Origin: Lysobacter silvisoli
GTDB lineage: Bacteria > Pseudomonadota > Gammaproteobacteria > Xanthomonadales > Xanthomonadaceae
Direction: 5' to 3'
Assembly (NCBI RefSeq): GCF_003382365.1
Contig: NZ_QTSU01000001.1
Location: 1,984,001 to 2,048,000, forward strand
Length of the DNA stretch: 64,000 bases
Shown: in pieces, positions 36,344 to 45,345 of the stretch
Position numbering within the stretch: the stretch's first letter is position 1
Layout of the letters: every line of letters starts with the position of its first letter
Program-made: the position numbers and the translations under genes
Notes under the pieces: generated by a model
Seen by the model: only the letters and a program-made list of their open reading frames with translations
The model's database searches: none
Told to the model about the DNA's origin: nothing

Positions 36344-37549
36344 TCAGCGGCCGCGTGCGGCCAGGGCGGGCTCCAGGGCCGGCGCGGGCGCGGCCTGCGC
36401 CGGCTCGCGCTGGGCCAGCTGCAGCGACTGCTCGCTGCTGCGCGCCAGCGGCTGCTCGCGCGCGGCGGCCACGTCCACGTGGGCCACGCGCTGCGATTCG
36501 GCCTGCTGGCCCTGCACCGCGAAGGCGCGACGGCCGTCCTCGCCGAACACCACCCTGTCCACGCGCTGCAGATCGCCGCGCTGGGCCTCCAGCGCCAGCG
36601 CGCCGGCCAGGCGCTGGGTCTGCTCGCCGTCCAGGCCGCGCGCGGCGGCCTGGCCCTGCAGGCCCTCCAGCGACTGCCGGTACAGGCCGTTGGCCGGGTG
36701 CGCGGGCTGGTCCATGCGCGCCATGCCGCGCTGCTCGAAGTCCTTGCCGAACTTCTTTTCCTGGGCCTCGATCACCGCGTCGATGTAGTGCATCTCCACG
36801 CCGTGCTTGATCGACTTGACCGGATTGAGCTTCTGCCAGAACGACAGCGGGTCCGGGTCGGGCAGTTCGATCTTGTGGCCGACCGCGTCGGGCATGAGGT
36901 GGCGGATGATCGGCTTGTTTTCCTGCAACTCGGTCAGGATCTCGTTGTCCACCGCGTAGCGGCGGATCAGGCCCCGCTCGGCCTCGCGCTTGACCGCGTC
37001 CGGGTCCAGGCCCACACGCTCCAGGGTGCGGTCGTGCACGCCGGCGGCGTTGAAGGTGACCGCCGGGGTGTCGGTGGACACCGCCGCGGCCGCGGCCAGG
37101 CCGCCGCCCAGCGAATGGCCGGTGATGACCAGGTCCTGGCCGAAGGCGACCTTGGCCTGGCGCGCCAGGGCCATGGCCTGGTTGTACTGCGAGGTCTCGA
37201 AACCCAGGCCCTGGCCGAAGTTGGTCAGCCAGTCCTTGGCCTCGTCGGTGCCGCTGTAGGCCAGCACGTGGCGCCCCTGGCCGTCGCCGTAGACCACGGC
37301 GAGGAAGCCGCTGCTCTGGTTCTTGAGCAGGGTCGGGTCGATGCCGACGCCGCGCAGTTCGTCCTCGCCCAAGGGCTTCCAGGCGCCCACGCCCTCCTGG
37401 CGGCCGTTGCGGTCGTAGTCGTAGACGTCGCGCATGAGCTTGGCCAAGGTCACGTCCACCGGCAGCGCGGACTGGCCGCGCACCTCATCGGCGAACGTAG
37501 GCCGCTGGCCCTGCGCGCTCAGGCGCTCCGGATCGATCTGTGCATTCAT
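36344..37549 (-). CDS. putative X-T4SS antibacterial lipase effector: class-3-type lipase with C-terminal XVIPCD-like domain
   Basis: A 401-residue protein with no signal peptide. Residues about 30-260 form a lipase_3/Mbeg1-like alpha/beta hydrolase: FLAVVYGDGQGRHVLAYSGT, then GHSLGGGLAAAAA with nucleophile Ser146, and a histidine in VEMHYIDAV (about 254). The last 120 residues match the XVIPCD layout of Xanthomonadaceae type IV secretion effectors: DQPAHPANGLYRQSLEGL, LAGALALEAQRGDLQRVDRVVF, RRAFAVQGQQ, then RVAHVDVAAAREQPLARSSEQS and a Gln-rich tail. Such effectors are injected into rival bacteria. AGGGGAG precedes the ATG. An ankyrin lipoprotein gene lies 82 bases upstream, the probable immunity gene. 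The T4SS itself is not in this window. Confidence 0.85.
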   Translation of the reverse strand: MNAQIDPERLSAQGQRPTFADEVRGQSALPVDVTLAKLMRDVYDYDRNGRQEGVGAWKPLGEDELRGVGIDPTLLKNQSSGFLAVVYGDGQGRHVLAYSGTDEAKDWLTNFGQGLGFETSQYNQAMALARQAKVAFGQDLVITGHSLGGGLAAAAAVSTDTPAVTFNAAGVHDRTLERVGLDPDAVKREAERGLIRRYAVDNEILTELQENKPIIRHLMPDAVGHKIELPDPDPLSFWQKLNPVKSIKHGVEMHYIDAVIEAQEKKFGKDFEQRGMARMDQPAHPANGLYRQSLEGLQGQAAARGLDGEQTQRLAGALALEAQRGDLQRVDRVVFGEDGRRAFAVQGQQAESQRVAHVDVAAAREQPLARSSEQSLQLAQREPAQAAPAPALEPALAARGR

Positions 37550-37631
37550 CCCTGCCGCTCCCCTCTACAACTCCTGACGGATGCCAACCGGCCGCGTCGT
37601 GCGGCCGATCCCCTGGCCTACCCGGCCGCGC

Positions 37632-38408
37632 TCAGCGCGGTCCTTCCAGCGCCACGCCGTGCGACGTGAGCCAGGCCTCCACTTCTTCCCGCCGCTGGCG
37701 GGTTTGCGCGTTCAGCAGCGACGCGCGGGTCATGAACAGATAGCGCTGAAAGGTGGCGCCCTGGGCGTTGCGCGCCTTCGGGTCGGCGCCGGCTTTGAGC
37801 AGATCCAGCGCGCGCGCCGGTTCGTTGATCTGGCCGGCGGTATGCAGCGGCGTGTTGCCGACGCGGTCGGCCAGGTTCGGATCGGCGCCGGCGGCCAGCA
37901 GCGCGTGGAACTGCGCCTCGCGCTCGCCCATCAGCGCCGAGCGCAGCGGGCCGGCGCCGGATTCGGGATTGCGCACGTTCGGATCGACGCCGCGCGCGAG
38001 CAATTCGGTCAGGTAGGACGCGTCGTTGGCCATCGCCGCCAGGTGCACGACGGTGTCGCCGTCCACCCCGGGCTGCTTGGGGTCGGCGCCGGCGTCGAGC
38101 AGCGCCTTGAGGCTGTCCAGGCGCTGGTTCAGCAGCGCCCATTGCAGCAGGGTCACGTTCTTGTCGCCGCGCGCGGACAGGTCGGTGCCGGCGGCCAGCG
38201 CGCGCACGCGGCTGTCGTCGCCCTGGGCCACGGCTTCGGCGAGCGCCGCCACCGCCGGGTCGGCGAAAATCTGCTGCGCGTGCGGACGGGTTTCGGTTGC
38301 GAGCATTGCGTTCTTCTCCATGGCGCAAGTCGTACAGGCCGCGCATGCGGCGATCGACAGCAAGATGGCCTGCGCCATCCCTCGGGCCTTCGCGCTATCC
38401 AGTCGCAT
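37632..38408 (-). CDS. ankyrin-repeat lipoprotein, probable immunity protein for the lipase effector
   Basis: A 258-residue protein. The N-terminus MRLDSAKARGMAQAILLSIAAC has a lipobox IAAC (Cys22), so it should be lipid-anchored in the periplasm. Residues about 75-250 hold ankyrin repeats: NVTLLQWALLNQRLDSLKALLDAGADPKQPG, DTVVHLAAMANDASYLTELLARGVDPNVRN, AGPLRSALMGEREAQFHALLAAGADPNLAD and NTPLHTAGQINEPARALDLLKAGADPKARN. Immunity proteins of X-T4SS effectors are typically periplasmic lipoproteins encoded just upstream of the effector, which fits. GAGG precedes the ATG; an alternative start is Met11. Binding to the lipase is inferred. Confidence 0.85.
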   Translation of the reverse strand: MRLDSAKARGMAQAILLSIAACAACTTCAMEKNAMLATETRPHAQQIFADPAVAALAEAVAQGDDSRVRALAAGTDLSARGDKNVTLLQWALLNQRLDSLKALLDAGADPKQPGVDGDTVVHLAAMANDASYLTELLARGVDPNVRNPESGAGPLRSALMGEREAQFHALLAAGADPNLADRVGNTPLHTAGQINEPARALDLLKAGADPKARNAQGATFQRYLFMTRASLLNAQTRQRREEVEAWLTSHGVALEGPR

Positions 38409-38553
38409 CAGCACCTCTTGGCACGCTCCCCGCGTACCTACTGCACCGCATGGTGCCGGGAAGGGATGACAGGAACAAGCGCCCCGGGCCTGTCTCTTGG
38501 CCCTATGCGACGGAACGCCCCGGGCTGTGCGCCCAGTCACGCTTCCGGGCCCC

Positions 38554-38588
38554 GAAAACAAAAACCCCCGCACCAGGCGGGGGTTCTC
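38554..38588 (-). terminator. rho-independent terminator after infC
   Basis: On the minus strand CCCCCGC / GCGGGGG around CTGGT, followed by TTTTTGTTTT, about 30 bases after the infC stop. It separates thrS-infC from the effector pair. Confidence 0.9.
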
Positions 38589-38617
38589 GGATCGGTTCCG
38601 GCGCGCGCGCCGGACGA

Positions 38618-39142
38618 TCAGGTCTTCTTCTTCGGCGCGATCATCATGACCATCTGCCGCCCTTCCAGACGCGGGCGCGACTCGATCACGATCTCGTCGC
38701 CCAGGTCGGCCTCGATCCGCGCCGCCATTTCGCGACCGAGCTCCTGATGGCTCATTTCGCGGCCGCGGAAGCGGATGTTGACCTTGACCTTGTCGCCCTC
38801 TTCCAGGAACCGGCGCATGTTGCGCAGCTTGATCTGGTAGTCGCCCTCGTCGGTGACCGGACGGAACTTGAGTTCCTTGATCTCGACCTGCTTCTGCTTC
38901 TTCTTGGCCTCGTTGGCCTTCTTCTGCTGCTCGAAGCGGAACTTGCCGAAATCCATGATCTTGCAGACCGGCGGATCGGCGTTGGGCTGGATTTCCACGA
39001 GATCCAGGTCTTCGTCCTCGGCCATGCGCAGCGCTTCGTCGCGCGTGAGCACGCCGATCATTTCGCCATCGCTGCCGATCACGCGCACGCGCGGTACGCG
39101 GATTTCCTGGTTCTTGCGGTTCGGCTTCTCGGGGGTACTGAT
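38618..39142 (-). CDS. infC: translation initiation factor IF-3 with AUC start codon
   Basis: A 174-residue initiation factor. Two domains are complete: [30 protein letters not shown] at the N-terminus and the linker and C-domain [55 protein letters not shown]. The first ATG or GTG in frame would cut conserved residues. GGAG at 39154-39151 lies eight bases before an ATC codon at 39142-39140, giving M(I)[19 protein letters not shown]-3 genes are known to use rare starts (AUU in E. coli) for self-repression, so AUC is the natural reading. It is followed by a terminator rather than by rpmI. Confidence 0.93.
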   Translation of the reverse strand: MSTPEKPNRKNQEIRVPRVRVIGSDGEMIGVLTRDEALRMAEDEDLDLVEIQPNADPPVCKIMDFGKFRFEQQKKANEAKKKQKQVEIKELKFRPVTDEGDYQIKLRNMRRFLEEGDKVKVNIRFRGREMSHQELGREMAARIEADLGDEIVIESRPRLEGRQMVMMIAPKKKT

Positions 39143-39228
39143 GTTGCAATCTCCAATAGTGGCACGCCCTGCGTGCCGGGCCGTCCCGGACGGTTCCGGG
39201 ACGGAGTCTGTTATCTGCTGCTGCGCGG

Positions 39229-41145
39229 TTAGGCTTTGCTCTCGCCTTGCAAACGCGTGGCGAACTCGGCGACGGTCATCGTCCCCAGGTCCTCCCCTCC
39301 CCGCGTACGCACGGCAATCATGCCATTTTCCTTCTCGCGGTCGCCGGCCACGAGCAGGTACGGCACGCGCTGCAGCGTGTGCTCGCGAATCTTATAGCCG
39401 ATCTTTTCGTTCCGCAAATCGGACTGGACCCGGAACCCTTGATTTGCAAGGAGTTTCCGAACTTCGTCCACATAATCGGCCTGGGCGTCGGTAATGTTCA
39501 TGACCACTGCCTGGACCGGGGCCAGCCAGGCCGGGAACTGGCCGGCGTGGTGCTCGATCAGGATGCCGATGAACCGCTCCATGGAGCCGACGATGGCCCG
39601 GTGCAGCATGACCGGGGTCCGGCGCTGGCTGTTCTCGTCCACGTACTCGGCGCCCAGGCGGCCGGGCATCATGAAATCGACCTGCATGGTGCCCAGCTGC
39701 CAGGTCCGGCCGATGGCGTCCTTGAGGTGGTACTCGACCTTGGGGCCGTAGAAGGCGCCCTCGCCGGGCAGCTCCTGCCACTCCACCCCACAGGCGCCCA
39801 GGGCGCTGCGCAGCGCGGCCTCGGCCTTGTCCCAGGTGGCGTCGTCGCCCAGGCGCGATTCCGGGCGCAGGGCGATCTTGATCTGGACATGCTCTTTAGA
39901 ATCGGCGTCGAAACCGAAGTCGCCGTACACCGCCAGCGCCTGCTGGTGGAAGGCGGTGACCTCGGCCTCGATCTGGTCTTCCAGGCAGAAGATGTGGCCG
40001 TCGTCCTGGGTGAAGCCGCGCACGCGCAGGATGCCGTGCAGCGCGCCGGAGGGCTCGTTGCGGTGGCAGGAGCCGAACTCGCCGTAGCGGATGGGCAGGT
40101 CGCGGTAGCTGTGCAGGCCCTGGTTGAACACCTGGACGTGGCCCGGGCAGTTCATCGGCTTGACCGCGTAGGTGCGCTTCTCCGACTCGGTGAAGAACAT
40201 GTTCTCCTTGTAGTTGTCCCAGTGGCCGGACTTCTGCCACAGCGACACGTCCAGGATCTGCGGGCAGCGCACCTCGCCGTAGCCGCTCTCGCGGTAGACG
40301 CGGCGCATGTACTGCTCCACCACCTGCCAGATCGACCAGCCCTTGGGGTGCCAGAACACCAGGCCCGGCGCCTCTTCCTGCAGGTGGAACAGGTCCTGCT
40401 GCTTGCCGATCTTGCGGTGGTCGCGCTTCTCGGCTTCCTCGATGCGCTGGATGTAGGCCGACAGCTGCTTCTTGTCGGCCCAGGCCGTGCCGTACACGCG
40501 CTGCAGCTGCTCGTTCTTGGAGTCGCCGCGCCAGTAGGCGCCGGAAATGCGGGTCAGCTTGAAGGCCTTGAGGAAGCGCGTGTTGGGCACGTGCGGGCCG
40601 CGGCACATGTCCACGTATTCCTCGTGGTAATACAGGCCCATGGCCTTTTCGTCGGGCATGTCCTCGACCAGGCGCAGCTTGTAGTCCTCGCCGCGCGCGG
40701 CGAACACCGCGATCACCTCCTCGCGCGGCGTGACCTTCTTGATCACGTCGTAGTCCTTGTCGATCAGCTCGATCATGCGCGCTTCGATCGCGGCCAGGTC
40801 CTCGGGCGTGAACGGGCGCTCGTACCAGATGTCGTAGTAGAAGCCTTCCTCGATGACCGGGCCGATCACCATCTTCGCGGTCGGGTACAGCTGCTTGACC
40901 GCGTGGCCGACCAGGTGGGCGCAGGAGTGACGGATGATCTCCACGCCCTCGGGGTCCTTGGGCGTGATGATGCGCAGCTTGGCGTCGTGGTCGATGCGGT
41001 CGCTGGCATCGACCAGCCTGCCGTCGACCTCACCGGCGACGGTGGCCTTGGCCAGGCCGGCGCCGATCGAGGCGGCGACCTCCATGACCGTAACGGGGTG
41101 GTCGAACTCGCGGCGGCTGCCGTCGGGAAGGGTAATGGCGATCAT
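39229..41145 (-). CDS. thrS: threonine--tRNA ligase
   Basis: A 638-residue class II synthetase. [38 protein letters not shown] is the TGS domain, [17 protein letters not shown] opens the editing domain (zinc-site-like HxxxH), and the catalytic core has [36 protein letters not shown] (zinc Cys, motif 2) and [25 protein letters not shown] (motif 3). The C-terminal anticodon domain ends [14 protein letters not shown] at 41145 is chosen for the TGS start. A leader with a promoter, a Thr-containing mini-ORF and a terminator hairpin precedes it. Confidence 0.97.
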   Translation of the reverse strand: MIAITLPDGSRREFDHPVTVMEVAASIGAGLAKATVAGEVDGRLVDASDRIDHDAKLRIITPKDPEGVEIIRHSCAHLVGHAVKQLYPTAKMVIGPVIEEGFYYDIWYERPFTPEDLAAIEARMIELIDKDYDVIKKVTPREEVIAVFAARGEDYKLRLVEDMPDEKAMGLYYHEEYVDMCRGPHVPNTRFLKAFKLTRISGAYWRGDSKNEQLQRVYGTAWADKKQLSAYIQRIEEAEKRDHRKIGKQQDLFHLQEEAPGLVFWHPKGWSIWQVVEQYMRRVYRESGYGEVRCPQILDVSLWQKSGHWDNYKENMFFTESEKRTYAVKPMNCPGHVQVFNQGLHSYRDLPIRYGEFGSCHRNEPSGALHGILRVRGFTQDDGHIFCLEDQIEAEVTAFHQQALAVYGDFGFDADSKEHVQIKIALRPESRLGDDATWDKAEAALRSALGACGVEWQELPGEGAFYGPKVEYHLKDAIGRTWQLGTMQVDFMMPGRLGAEYVDENSQRRTPVMLHRAIVGSMERFIGILIEHHAGQFPAWLAPVQAVVMNITDAQADYVDEVRKLLANQGFRVQSDLRNEKIGYKIREHTLQRVPYLLVAGDREKENGMIAVRTRGGEDLGTMTVAEFATRLQGESKA

Positions 41146-41232
41146 GGCGGGCACGTGTCGGAAACTGGGGCGGGAGCGGCGCGTAGCGGCCGCTCCGGCG
41201 GGGTTCTGGGGGCTTGCGGGCAAGCCAGGGGC

Positions 41233-41257
41233 AAGAAAAAAGCGCCCGAGGGCGCCT
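41233..41257 (-). terminator. terminator-like hairpin in the thrS leader (candidate attenuator)
   Basis: On the minus strand GCGCCC / GGGCGC with a very short loop followed by TTTTTTCTTG, placed 88 bases upstream of the thrS ATG and downstream of a likely promoter. An intrinsic terminator inside a leader is the basic element of attenuation. Confidence 0.7.
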
Positions 41258-41280
41258 GCGCTTGCGGGGCCTGGGCAGGT

Positions 41281-41307
41281 TCAGCGATGGGCGGAGGTAG
41301 TGTCCAT
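41281..41307 (-). CDS. candidate thrS leader peptide (MDTTSAHR)
   Basis: A nine-codon ATG-to-TGA frame carrying two adjacent Thr codons (ACT ACC), 24 bases before the leader hairpin. The ribosome site is poor. The position fits a leader peptide whose slow translation under low charged tRNA-Thr would favour read-through into thrS. Composition alone could arise by chance. Confidence 0.4.
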   Translation of the reverse strand: MDTTSAHR

Positions 41308-41380
41308 GTCGCACGCTAGACCGGCGGGTACGCCGCGGGCCACCTGATGGAGCGCTGCGGCCGGATGCCGCAACGGATTG

Positions 41381-41408
41381 CACATAGTTGGGGACGCGGC
41401 GGGGTCAA
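41381..41408 (-). promoter_or_regulatory. candidate sigma-70 promoter for thrS-infC
   Basis: TTGACC and TATGTG separated by 16 bases, read on the minus strand. Start would be about 225 bases before thrS, just above the mini-ORF and hairpin. Confidence 0.5.
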
Positions 41409-41437
41409 GTCAACGGCGGCGGCTCGGCCGGCCCGCC

Positions 41438-41473
41438 GAAAAAGCGAAAGGCCCGGCTTGCGCCGGGCCTTTC
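41438..41473 (-). terminator. terminator after tRNA-Val
   Basis: AAAGGCCCGGC / GCCGGGCCTTT around GCAA, followed on the minus strand by CGCTTTTTCGG. Confidence 0.85.
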
Positions 41474-41483
41474 GTCACCGAAG

Positions 41484-41558
41484 TGGTGGGCGGTACAGGG
41501 TTCGAACCTGTGACCCCTACCATGTCAAGGTAGTGCTCTACCGCTGAGCTAACCGCCC
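41484..41558 (-). tRNA. tRNA-Val (anticodon GAC)
   Basis: 75 bases including encoded CCA. The acceptor GGGCGGT pairs with ACCGCCC; the anticodon loop TTGACAT sits in stem CTACC/GGTAG; the T arm has GGTTCGAACC. Confidence 0.97.
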
Positions 41559-41657
41559 GTCGCCGACAACTTCCCGGCGAAGGGCGCGCAGTGTAGCCCA
41601 GCGCCGCCCGGGCGACAACCGCTTTGTGCGCCGCCGGCGGCCCCGGCGACGGCCCGC

Positions 41658-43697
41658 TCAGGCCGCGAAACCGGCGTCCTTGAGCTTGTGCAGCTGGTCG
41701 CGCACGGCCGCGGCCTCCTCGAATTCCAGGTCGCGGGCGTGCTGGTACATCTGCTGCTCCAGCTGCTTGATCTTGGCCGCGAACTGGGCCGGGCTGAGCG
41801 CGGCGTAATCGGCTGCGGTCTCGGCCACCTTGCGCGCCTTGCCGCGGCCGCGCGCGGTCTGCTCCGGCTCGGCGCGCGCGCCCTCGAACAGGTCCACCAC
41901 CGGCTTGGCCACCGACCTGGGGGTGATGCCGTGCTCGGTGTTGTACTCGACCTGCTTGCTGCGGCGGCGGTCGGTTTCGTCGATCGCCGCCTGCATCGAG
42001 CGGGTGATCTTGTCGGCGTACAGGATCGCCTTGCCGCGCACGTTGCGCGCGGCGCGGCCGATGGTCTGGATCAGCGAGCCGGTCGAACGCAGGAAGCCTT
42101 CCTTGTCCGCGTCCAGGATCGCCACCAGCGACACCTCGGGCATGTCCAGGCCCTCGCGCAGCAGGTTGATGCCCACCAGCACGTCGAACTTGCCCAGGCG
42201 CAGGTCGCGGATGATTTCCACGCGCTCCACCGTGTCCACGTCCGAGTGCAGGTAGCGCACGCGCACGCCGTGCTCGCCCAGGTACTCGGTCAGGTTCTCG
42301 GCCATGCGCTTGGTCAGGGTGGTGATCAGCACGCGATCGCCGATGGCCACGCGCTCGTTGATCTCGCCCAGCACGTCGTCGACCTGGGTGCCGACCGGAC
42401 GGATCTCCACCACCGGGTCGATCAGGCCGGTGGGGCGCACCACCAGCTCGGTGATCTGCCCTTCCGACTTGCGCAGCTCGTAGGGGCCGGGCGTGGCGGA
42501 GACGAAGATCGCGCGCGGCGAACGGCCTTCCCATTCCTCGAAGCGCAACGGGCGGTTGTCCAGCGCCGAGGGCAGGCGGAAGCCGAACTCGACCAGGGTT
42601 TCCTTGCGCGAGCGGTCGCCTTTGTACATGGCGCCGATCTGCGGCACGGTCACGTGCGATTCGTCCACCACCAGCAGCGCGTCCGGCGGCAGGTAGTCGA
42701 ACAGGCACGGCGGCGGCTCGCCGGGCATGTGCCCGGTCAGGTGGCGCGAGTAGTTCTCGATGCCGTTGCAGTAGCCCACCTCGGCCAGCATTTCCAGGTC
42801 GAACTGGGTGCGCTGGGCCAGGCGCTGGGCCTCGACCAGCTTGTTCTGCGCGTACAGCTGTTCCAGGCGCTCGCGCAGCTCGTTCTTGATCGCGTCGATC
42901 GCGTCCAGCACGGTGCGGCGCGTGGTCACGTAATGCGACTTGGGGTAGATGGTGTAGCGCGGCAGCTTGCGCAGGCTCTCGCCGGTGAGCGGGTCGAACG
43001 CGGTCAGGTTCTCGATCTCGCCGTCGAACAACTCGATGCGCAGCGCCTCCATTTCCGATTCGGCCGGATGCACGTCGATGACCTCGCCGCGCACCCGGTA
43101 GGTGCCGCGGCGCAGCTCGGTGTCGTTGCGGGTGTACTGCATTTCGGTCAGGCGACGGATCAGCTCGCGCTGGTCGATGCGCTCGCCGCGCACCATGTGC
43201 AGCACCATGCGGAAGTATTCGTTGGGGTCGCCCAGGCCGTAGATCGCCGACACCGTGCACACGATGATGGTGTCGCGGCGCTCCAGCAGCGCCTTGGTCG
43301 CCGACAGGCGCATCTGCTCGATGTGCTCGTTCACCGAGCTGTCCTTCTCGATGAAGGTGTCGCTGGACGGCACGTAGGCTTCGGGCTGGTAGTAGTCGTA
43401 GTAGCTGACGAAGTATTCGACCGCGTTGTGCGGGAAGAAGGCCTTGAACTCGCCGTACAGCTGCGCGGCCAGGGTCTTGTTCGGCGCCATCACCAGGGTC
43501 GGCTTCTGCACCGCCTGGACCACGTTGGCGATGGTGTAGGTCTTGCCCGAACCGGTCACGCCCAGCAGGGTCTGCTGCACGAGGCCGTTGTCGAAACCGG
43601 CGATCAGGCGCTCGATCGCCAAGGGCTGGTCGCCGGCCGGCGAATACGGCGCGACCAGCTGGAATCCTGCGGGGTGGATGAGCTCGTTCATGGTCAT
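41658..43697 (-). CDS. uvrB: excinuclease ABC subunit B
   Basis: A 679-residue nucleotide excision repair helicase-like protein that verifies damage with UvrA and loads UvrC. The Walker A motif is [10 protein letters not shown] (about residue 45), followed by the beta-hairpin region [36 protein letters not shown]; motif II is VVDESHVT; motif VI is QTIGRAARN. The C-terminal UVR motif ([31 protein letters not shown]) binds UvrC. It may start at Met1 or Met3 (MTMNELIHP). Divergent from the GspH-like gene. Confidence 0.97.
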   Translation of the reverse strand: MTMNELIHPAGFQLVAPYSPAGDQPLAIERLIAGFDNGLVQQTLLGVTGSGKTYTIANVVQAVQKPTLVMAPNKTLAAQLYGEFKAFFPHNAVEYFVSYYDYYQPEAYVPSSDTFIEKDSSVNEHIEQMRLSATKALLERRDTIIVCTVSAIYGLGDPNEYFRMVLHMVRGERIDQRELIRRLTEMQYTRNDTELRRGTYRVRGEVIDVHPAESEMEALRIELFDGEIENLTAFDPLTGESLRKLPRYTIYPKSHYVTTRRTVLDAIDAIKNELRERLEQLYAQNKLVEAQRLAQRTQFDLEMLAEVGYCNGIENYSRHLTGHMPGEPPPCLFDYLPPDALLVVDESHVTVPQIGAMYKGDRSRKETLVEFGFRLPSALDNRPLRFEEWEGRSPRAIFVSATPGPYELRKSEGQITELVVRPTGLIDPVVEIRPVGTQVDDVLGEINERVAIGDRVLITTLTKRMAENLTEYLGEHGVRVRYLHSDVDTVERVEIIRDLRLGKFDVLVGINLLREGLDMPEVSLVAILDADKEGFLRSTGSLIQTIGRAARNVRGKAILYADKITRSMQAAIDETDRRRSKQVEYNTEHGITPRSVAKPVVDLFEGARAEPEQTARGRGKARKVAETAADYAALSPAQFAAKIKQLEQQMYQHARDLEFEEAAAVRDQLHKLKDAGFAA

Positions 43698-43841
43698 CGG
43701 CTGCGGTCGATCCTCAAGTGTACCCAGACTCCGGCGACGCGCCGGCGGGCGGTTTTCCTACCCTGCATGCGGCCGGCTTCCGATACGCACGCCCGGCCCA
43801 CGAACGGCAGGCTGGCGACGGTTAGAACGGAATCGGCCGAC

Positions 43842-44354
43842 ATGAACAAACGACAACGACGCGGCATCGGCCTGGCGCTGGGCCTGCTCGCCGCCGGGGC
43901 CGCGCCCGCCCATGCGGAGGCGGAAACGGTCACGCTGCAGCGCGATCGGCTGCAACGCGCCGTGCAGGCGCTGGGCACCGATCTCGCCTACGCCAGAAGT
44001 GCGGCCATTCGGCGCGGAACCCAAGTGGTGCTGTGTCCGCGCGCGAGCGACGGCCGCTGCCGTCCCAACGGGCGCTGGGAACAGGGCTGGCTGGTGTTCG
44101 TGGATCGCGACGGCGACGGCCGCCCCGACGGCGCCGGCGGCCTGCTGCGCGTGTCCGCGCCCGCGCGCGCCGGGCTCACCATCCGCTCCACCGTGGGCGA
44201 ACCGGTGCTGCGTTACGGCCCGGGCGGACGCGGCGCGTGGCAACGCCTGCTGATCTGCGGCGGCGAGCGTCTATTGGGCGAAATGGAGGTGAGCGCCGAC
44301 GGCCGCGTGCGCAGCGCCCGGCCCAAGGTCCAGCGGCCCTGCCCCGCACCGTGA
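43842..44354 (+). CDS. GspH/FimT-like pseudopilin head with an ordinary signal peptide
   Basis: A 170-residue exported protein. Residues about 30-165 follow the GspH/FimT pattern: LQRAVQALGTDLAYARSAAIRRGTQVVLCPRASDGRC, then GRWEQGWLVFVDRDGDGRPD and the closing GEMEVSADGRVRSARP. True GspH/FimU proteins begin with a class III leader (GFTLIEL) and a long hydrophobic helix used for assembly. Here the N-terminus is MNKRQRRGIGLALGLLAAGAAPAHA, a normal Sec signal with a cleavage site and no prepilin peptidase motif. The product is probably a soluble periplasmic relative. It is alone, between uvrB and tRNA-Asn, far from the pilin operon. Confidence 0.75.
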   Translation: MNKRQRRGIGLALGLLAAGAAPAHAEAETVTLQRDRLQRAVQALGTDLAYARSAAIRRGTQVVLCPRASDGRCRPNGRWEQGWLVFVDRDGDGRPDGAGGLLRVSAPARAGLTIRSTVGEPVLRYGPGGRGAWQRLLICGGERLLGEMEVSADGRVRSARPKVQRPCPAP

Positions 44355-44433
44355 TCGCCGAAGCCACGGAAACGCCGCAAAACGCGAACAGCCCTTGACC
44401 CCCACGGGACGGCCCCCTAGGATATGCGTCCCC

Positions 44434-44510
44434 GCCCGAATAGCTCAGCCGGTTAGAGCACTTGACTGTTAATCAGGGGGTCGTTGGTTCGAGTCCAACT
44501 TCGGGCGCCA
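44434..44510 (+). tRNA. tRNA-Asn (anticodon GTT)
   Basis: 77 bases including encoded CCA. The acceptor GCCCGAA pairs with TTCGGGC; the anticodon loop CTGTTAA sits between CTTGA and TCAGG; the T arm has GGTTCGAGTCC. Confidence 0.97.
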
Positions 44511-44518
44511 AATACTCA

Positions 44519-44551
44519 AAAAGGCTCGCAGCGATGCGGGCCTTTTTGTTT
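44519..44551 (+). terminator. terminator after tRNA-Asn
   Basis: AAAGGCTCGCA / TGCGGGCCTTT around GCGA, with TTTTTGTTT at the end. Confidence 0.8.
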
Positions 44552-44610
44552 GGCCGCACGTTTTGCATGTGTCGAGCATGCAGCGCCGACGCGTCTTGCA
44601 CGGGCGAGCC

Positions 44611-45345
44611 TCATGGCGCGCACTGGCAATCGCCGGTGAAACTGCGGCAGTCCGACGGCACCATCCACTGTTCGCGATATCCGCCCTCGTCCGGCGTCAG
44701 CCGCACCACGCCACGGCGCGCGCCGATGTACCAGCGGTCCTTGTGGCCGACGATGCTGGACGGCCCCAGCTGCCACCAGTTCAGATTGGTGTGCAAGCGC
44801 CGCGCCTGCAGGGTGCGCAGGTCCAGATGGGTCACGCCGATGGCGGTGACCAGGGTCCACTCGCCCTCGCGCGCATAAGTGCCCAACGGTGCTTCCTGCA
44901 GGTCCAGCACCCGGTCGATCTGCCAGCGCCCGTTGTCGCGCGCGCGCAGCCGGTAGATCGAGCCGTCGCCCTCGATCCGGTGCGACAGGCCGGCGGCGAC
45001 GAAGATGTCGCCGCGGTATTGGGCGAAGCCGATCGGGGTGATGTCCAGCAGCTTCTGCCGCGGCCCGCCGCCGGCGGGCAGCCAATCCAGCGAGCCGCCG
45101 GCCAGGCCGCGGTTGTTGCCGATCAGGCGGCCGCGCTTGCCGATGGCCCAGACCAGTTCCGGCTCGCCCTGCCCCGCTCCGGTGCGCGGCGCGAAGCGCA
45201 GCTCGCCGTGCCGCCCGACCTGGGCGCGCCATTCCTTCTGCACGCTGGAGGTGCACAGATAATCGACCCGCGACTGCGGCGGTTCGATCACGGTCCAGCT
45301 GGAAGCCGCGGTGGTCGCGGTCAGCCAGGCTAAGGCGTTGAGCAT
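44611..45345 (-). CDS. hypothetical exported protein
   Basis: A 244-residue protein. ATG at 45345 gives a short hydrophobic start (MLNALAWLTATTAAS) that resembles a signal peptide; the frame extends to 45402. The body has repeating short strands with aromatic and Gly-rich turns (ELVWAIGKRGRLIGNNRG, GFAQYRGDIFVAAGLSHRIEGDGSIYRLR, WTLVTAIGVTHLDLRTLQARRL, HKDRWYIGARRGVVRL), which suggests an incomplete beta-propeller. Four cysteines lie near the ends, three of them in the C-terminal tail CRSFTGDCQCAP. I do not recognise the family. It follows the zinc peptidase-like gene on the same strand. Confidence 0.65.
   Translation of the reverse strand: MLNALAWLTATTAASSWTVIEPPQSRVDYLCTSSVQKEWRAQVGRHGELRFAPRTGAGQGEPELVWAIGKRGRLIGNNRGLAGGSLDWLPAGGGPRQKLLDITPIGFAQYRGDIFVAAGLSHRIEGDGSIYRLRARDNGRWQIDRVLDLQEAPLGTYAREGEWTLVTAIGVTHLDLRTLQARRLHTNLNWWQLGPSSIVGHKDRWYIGARRGVVRLTPDEGGYREQWMVPSDCRSFTGDCQCAP

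Noticed and set aside
36344-38408. Ankyrin gene as a eukaryote-directed effector
   Set aside because: It has a lipoprotein signal and lacks the XVIPCD tail carried by its neighbour, so an immunity role fits better.
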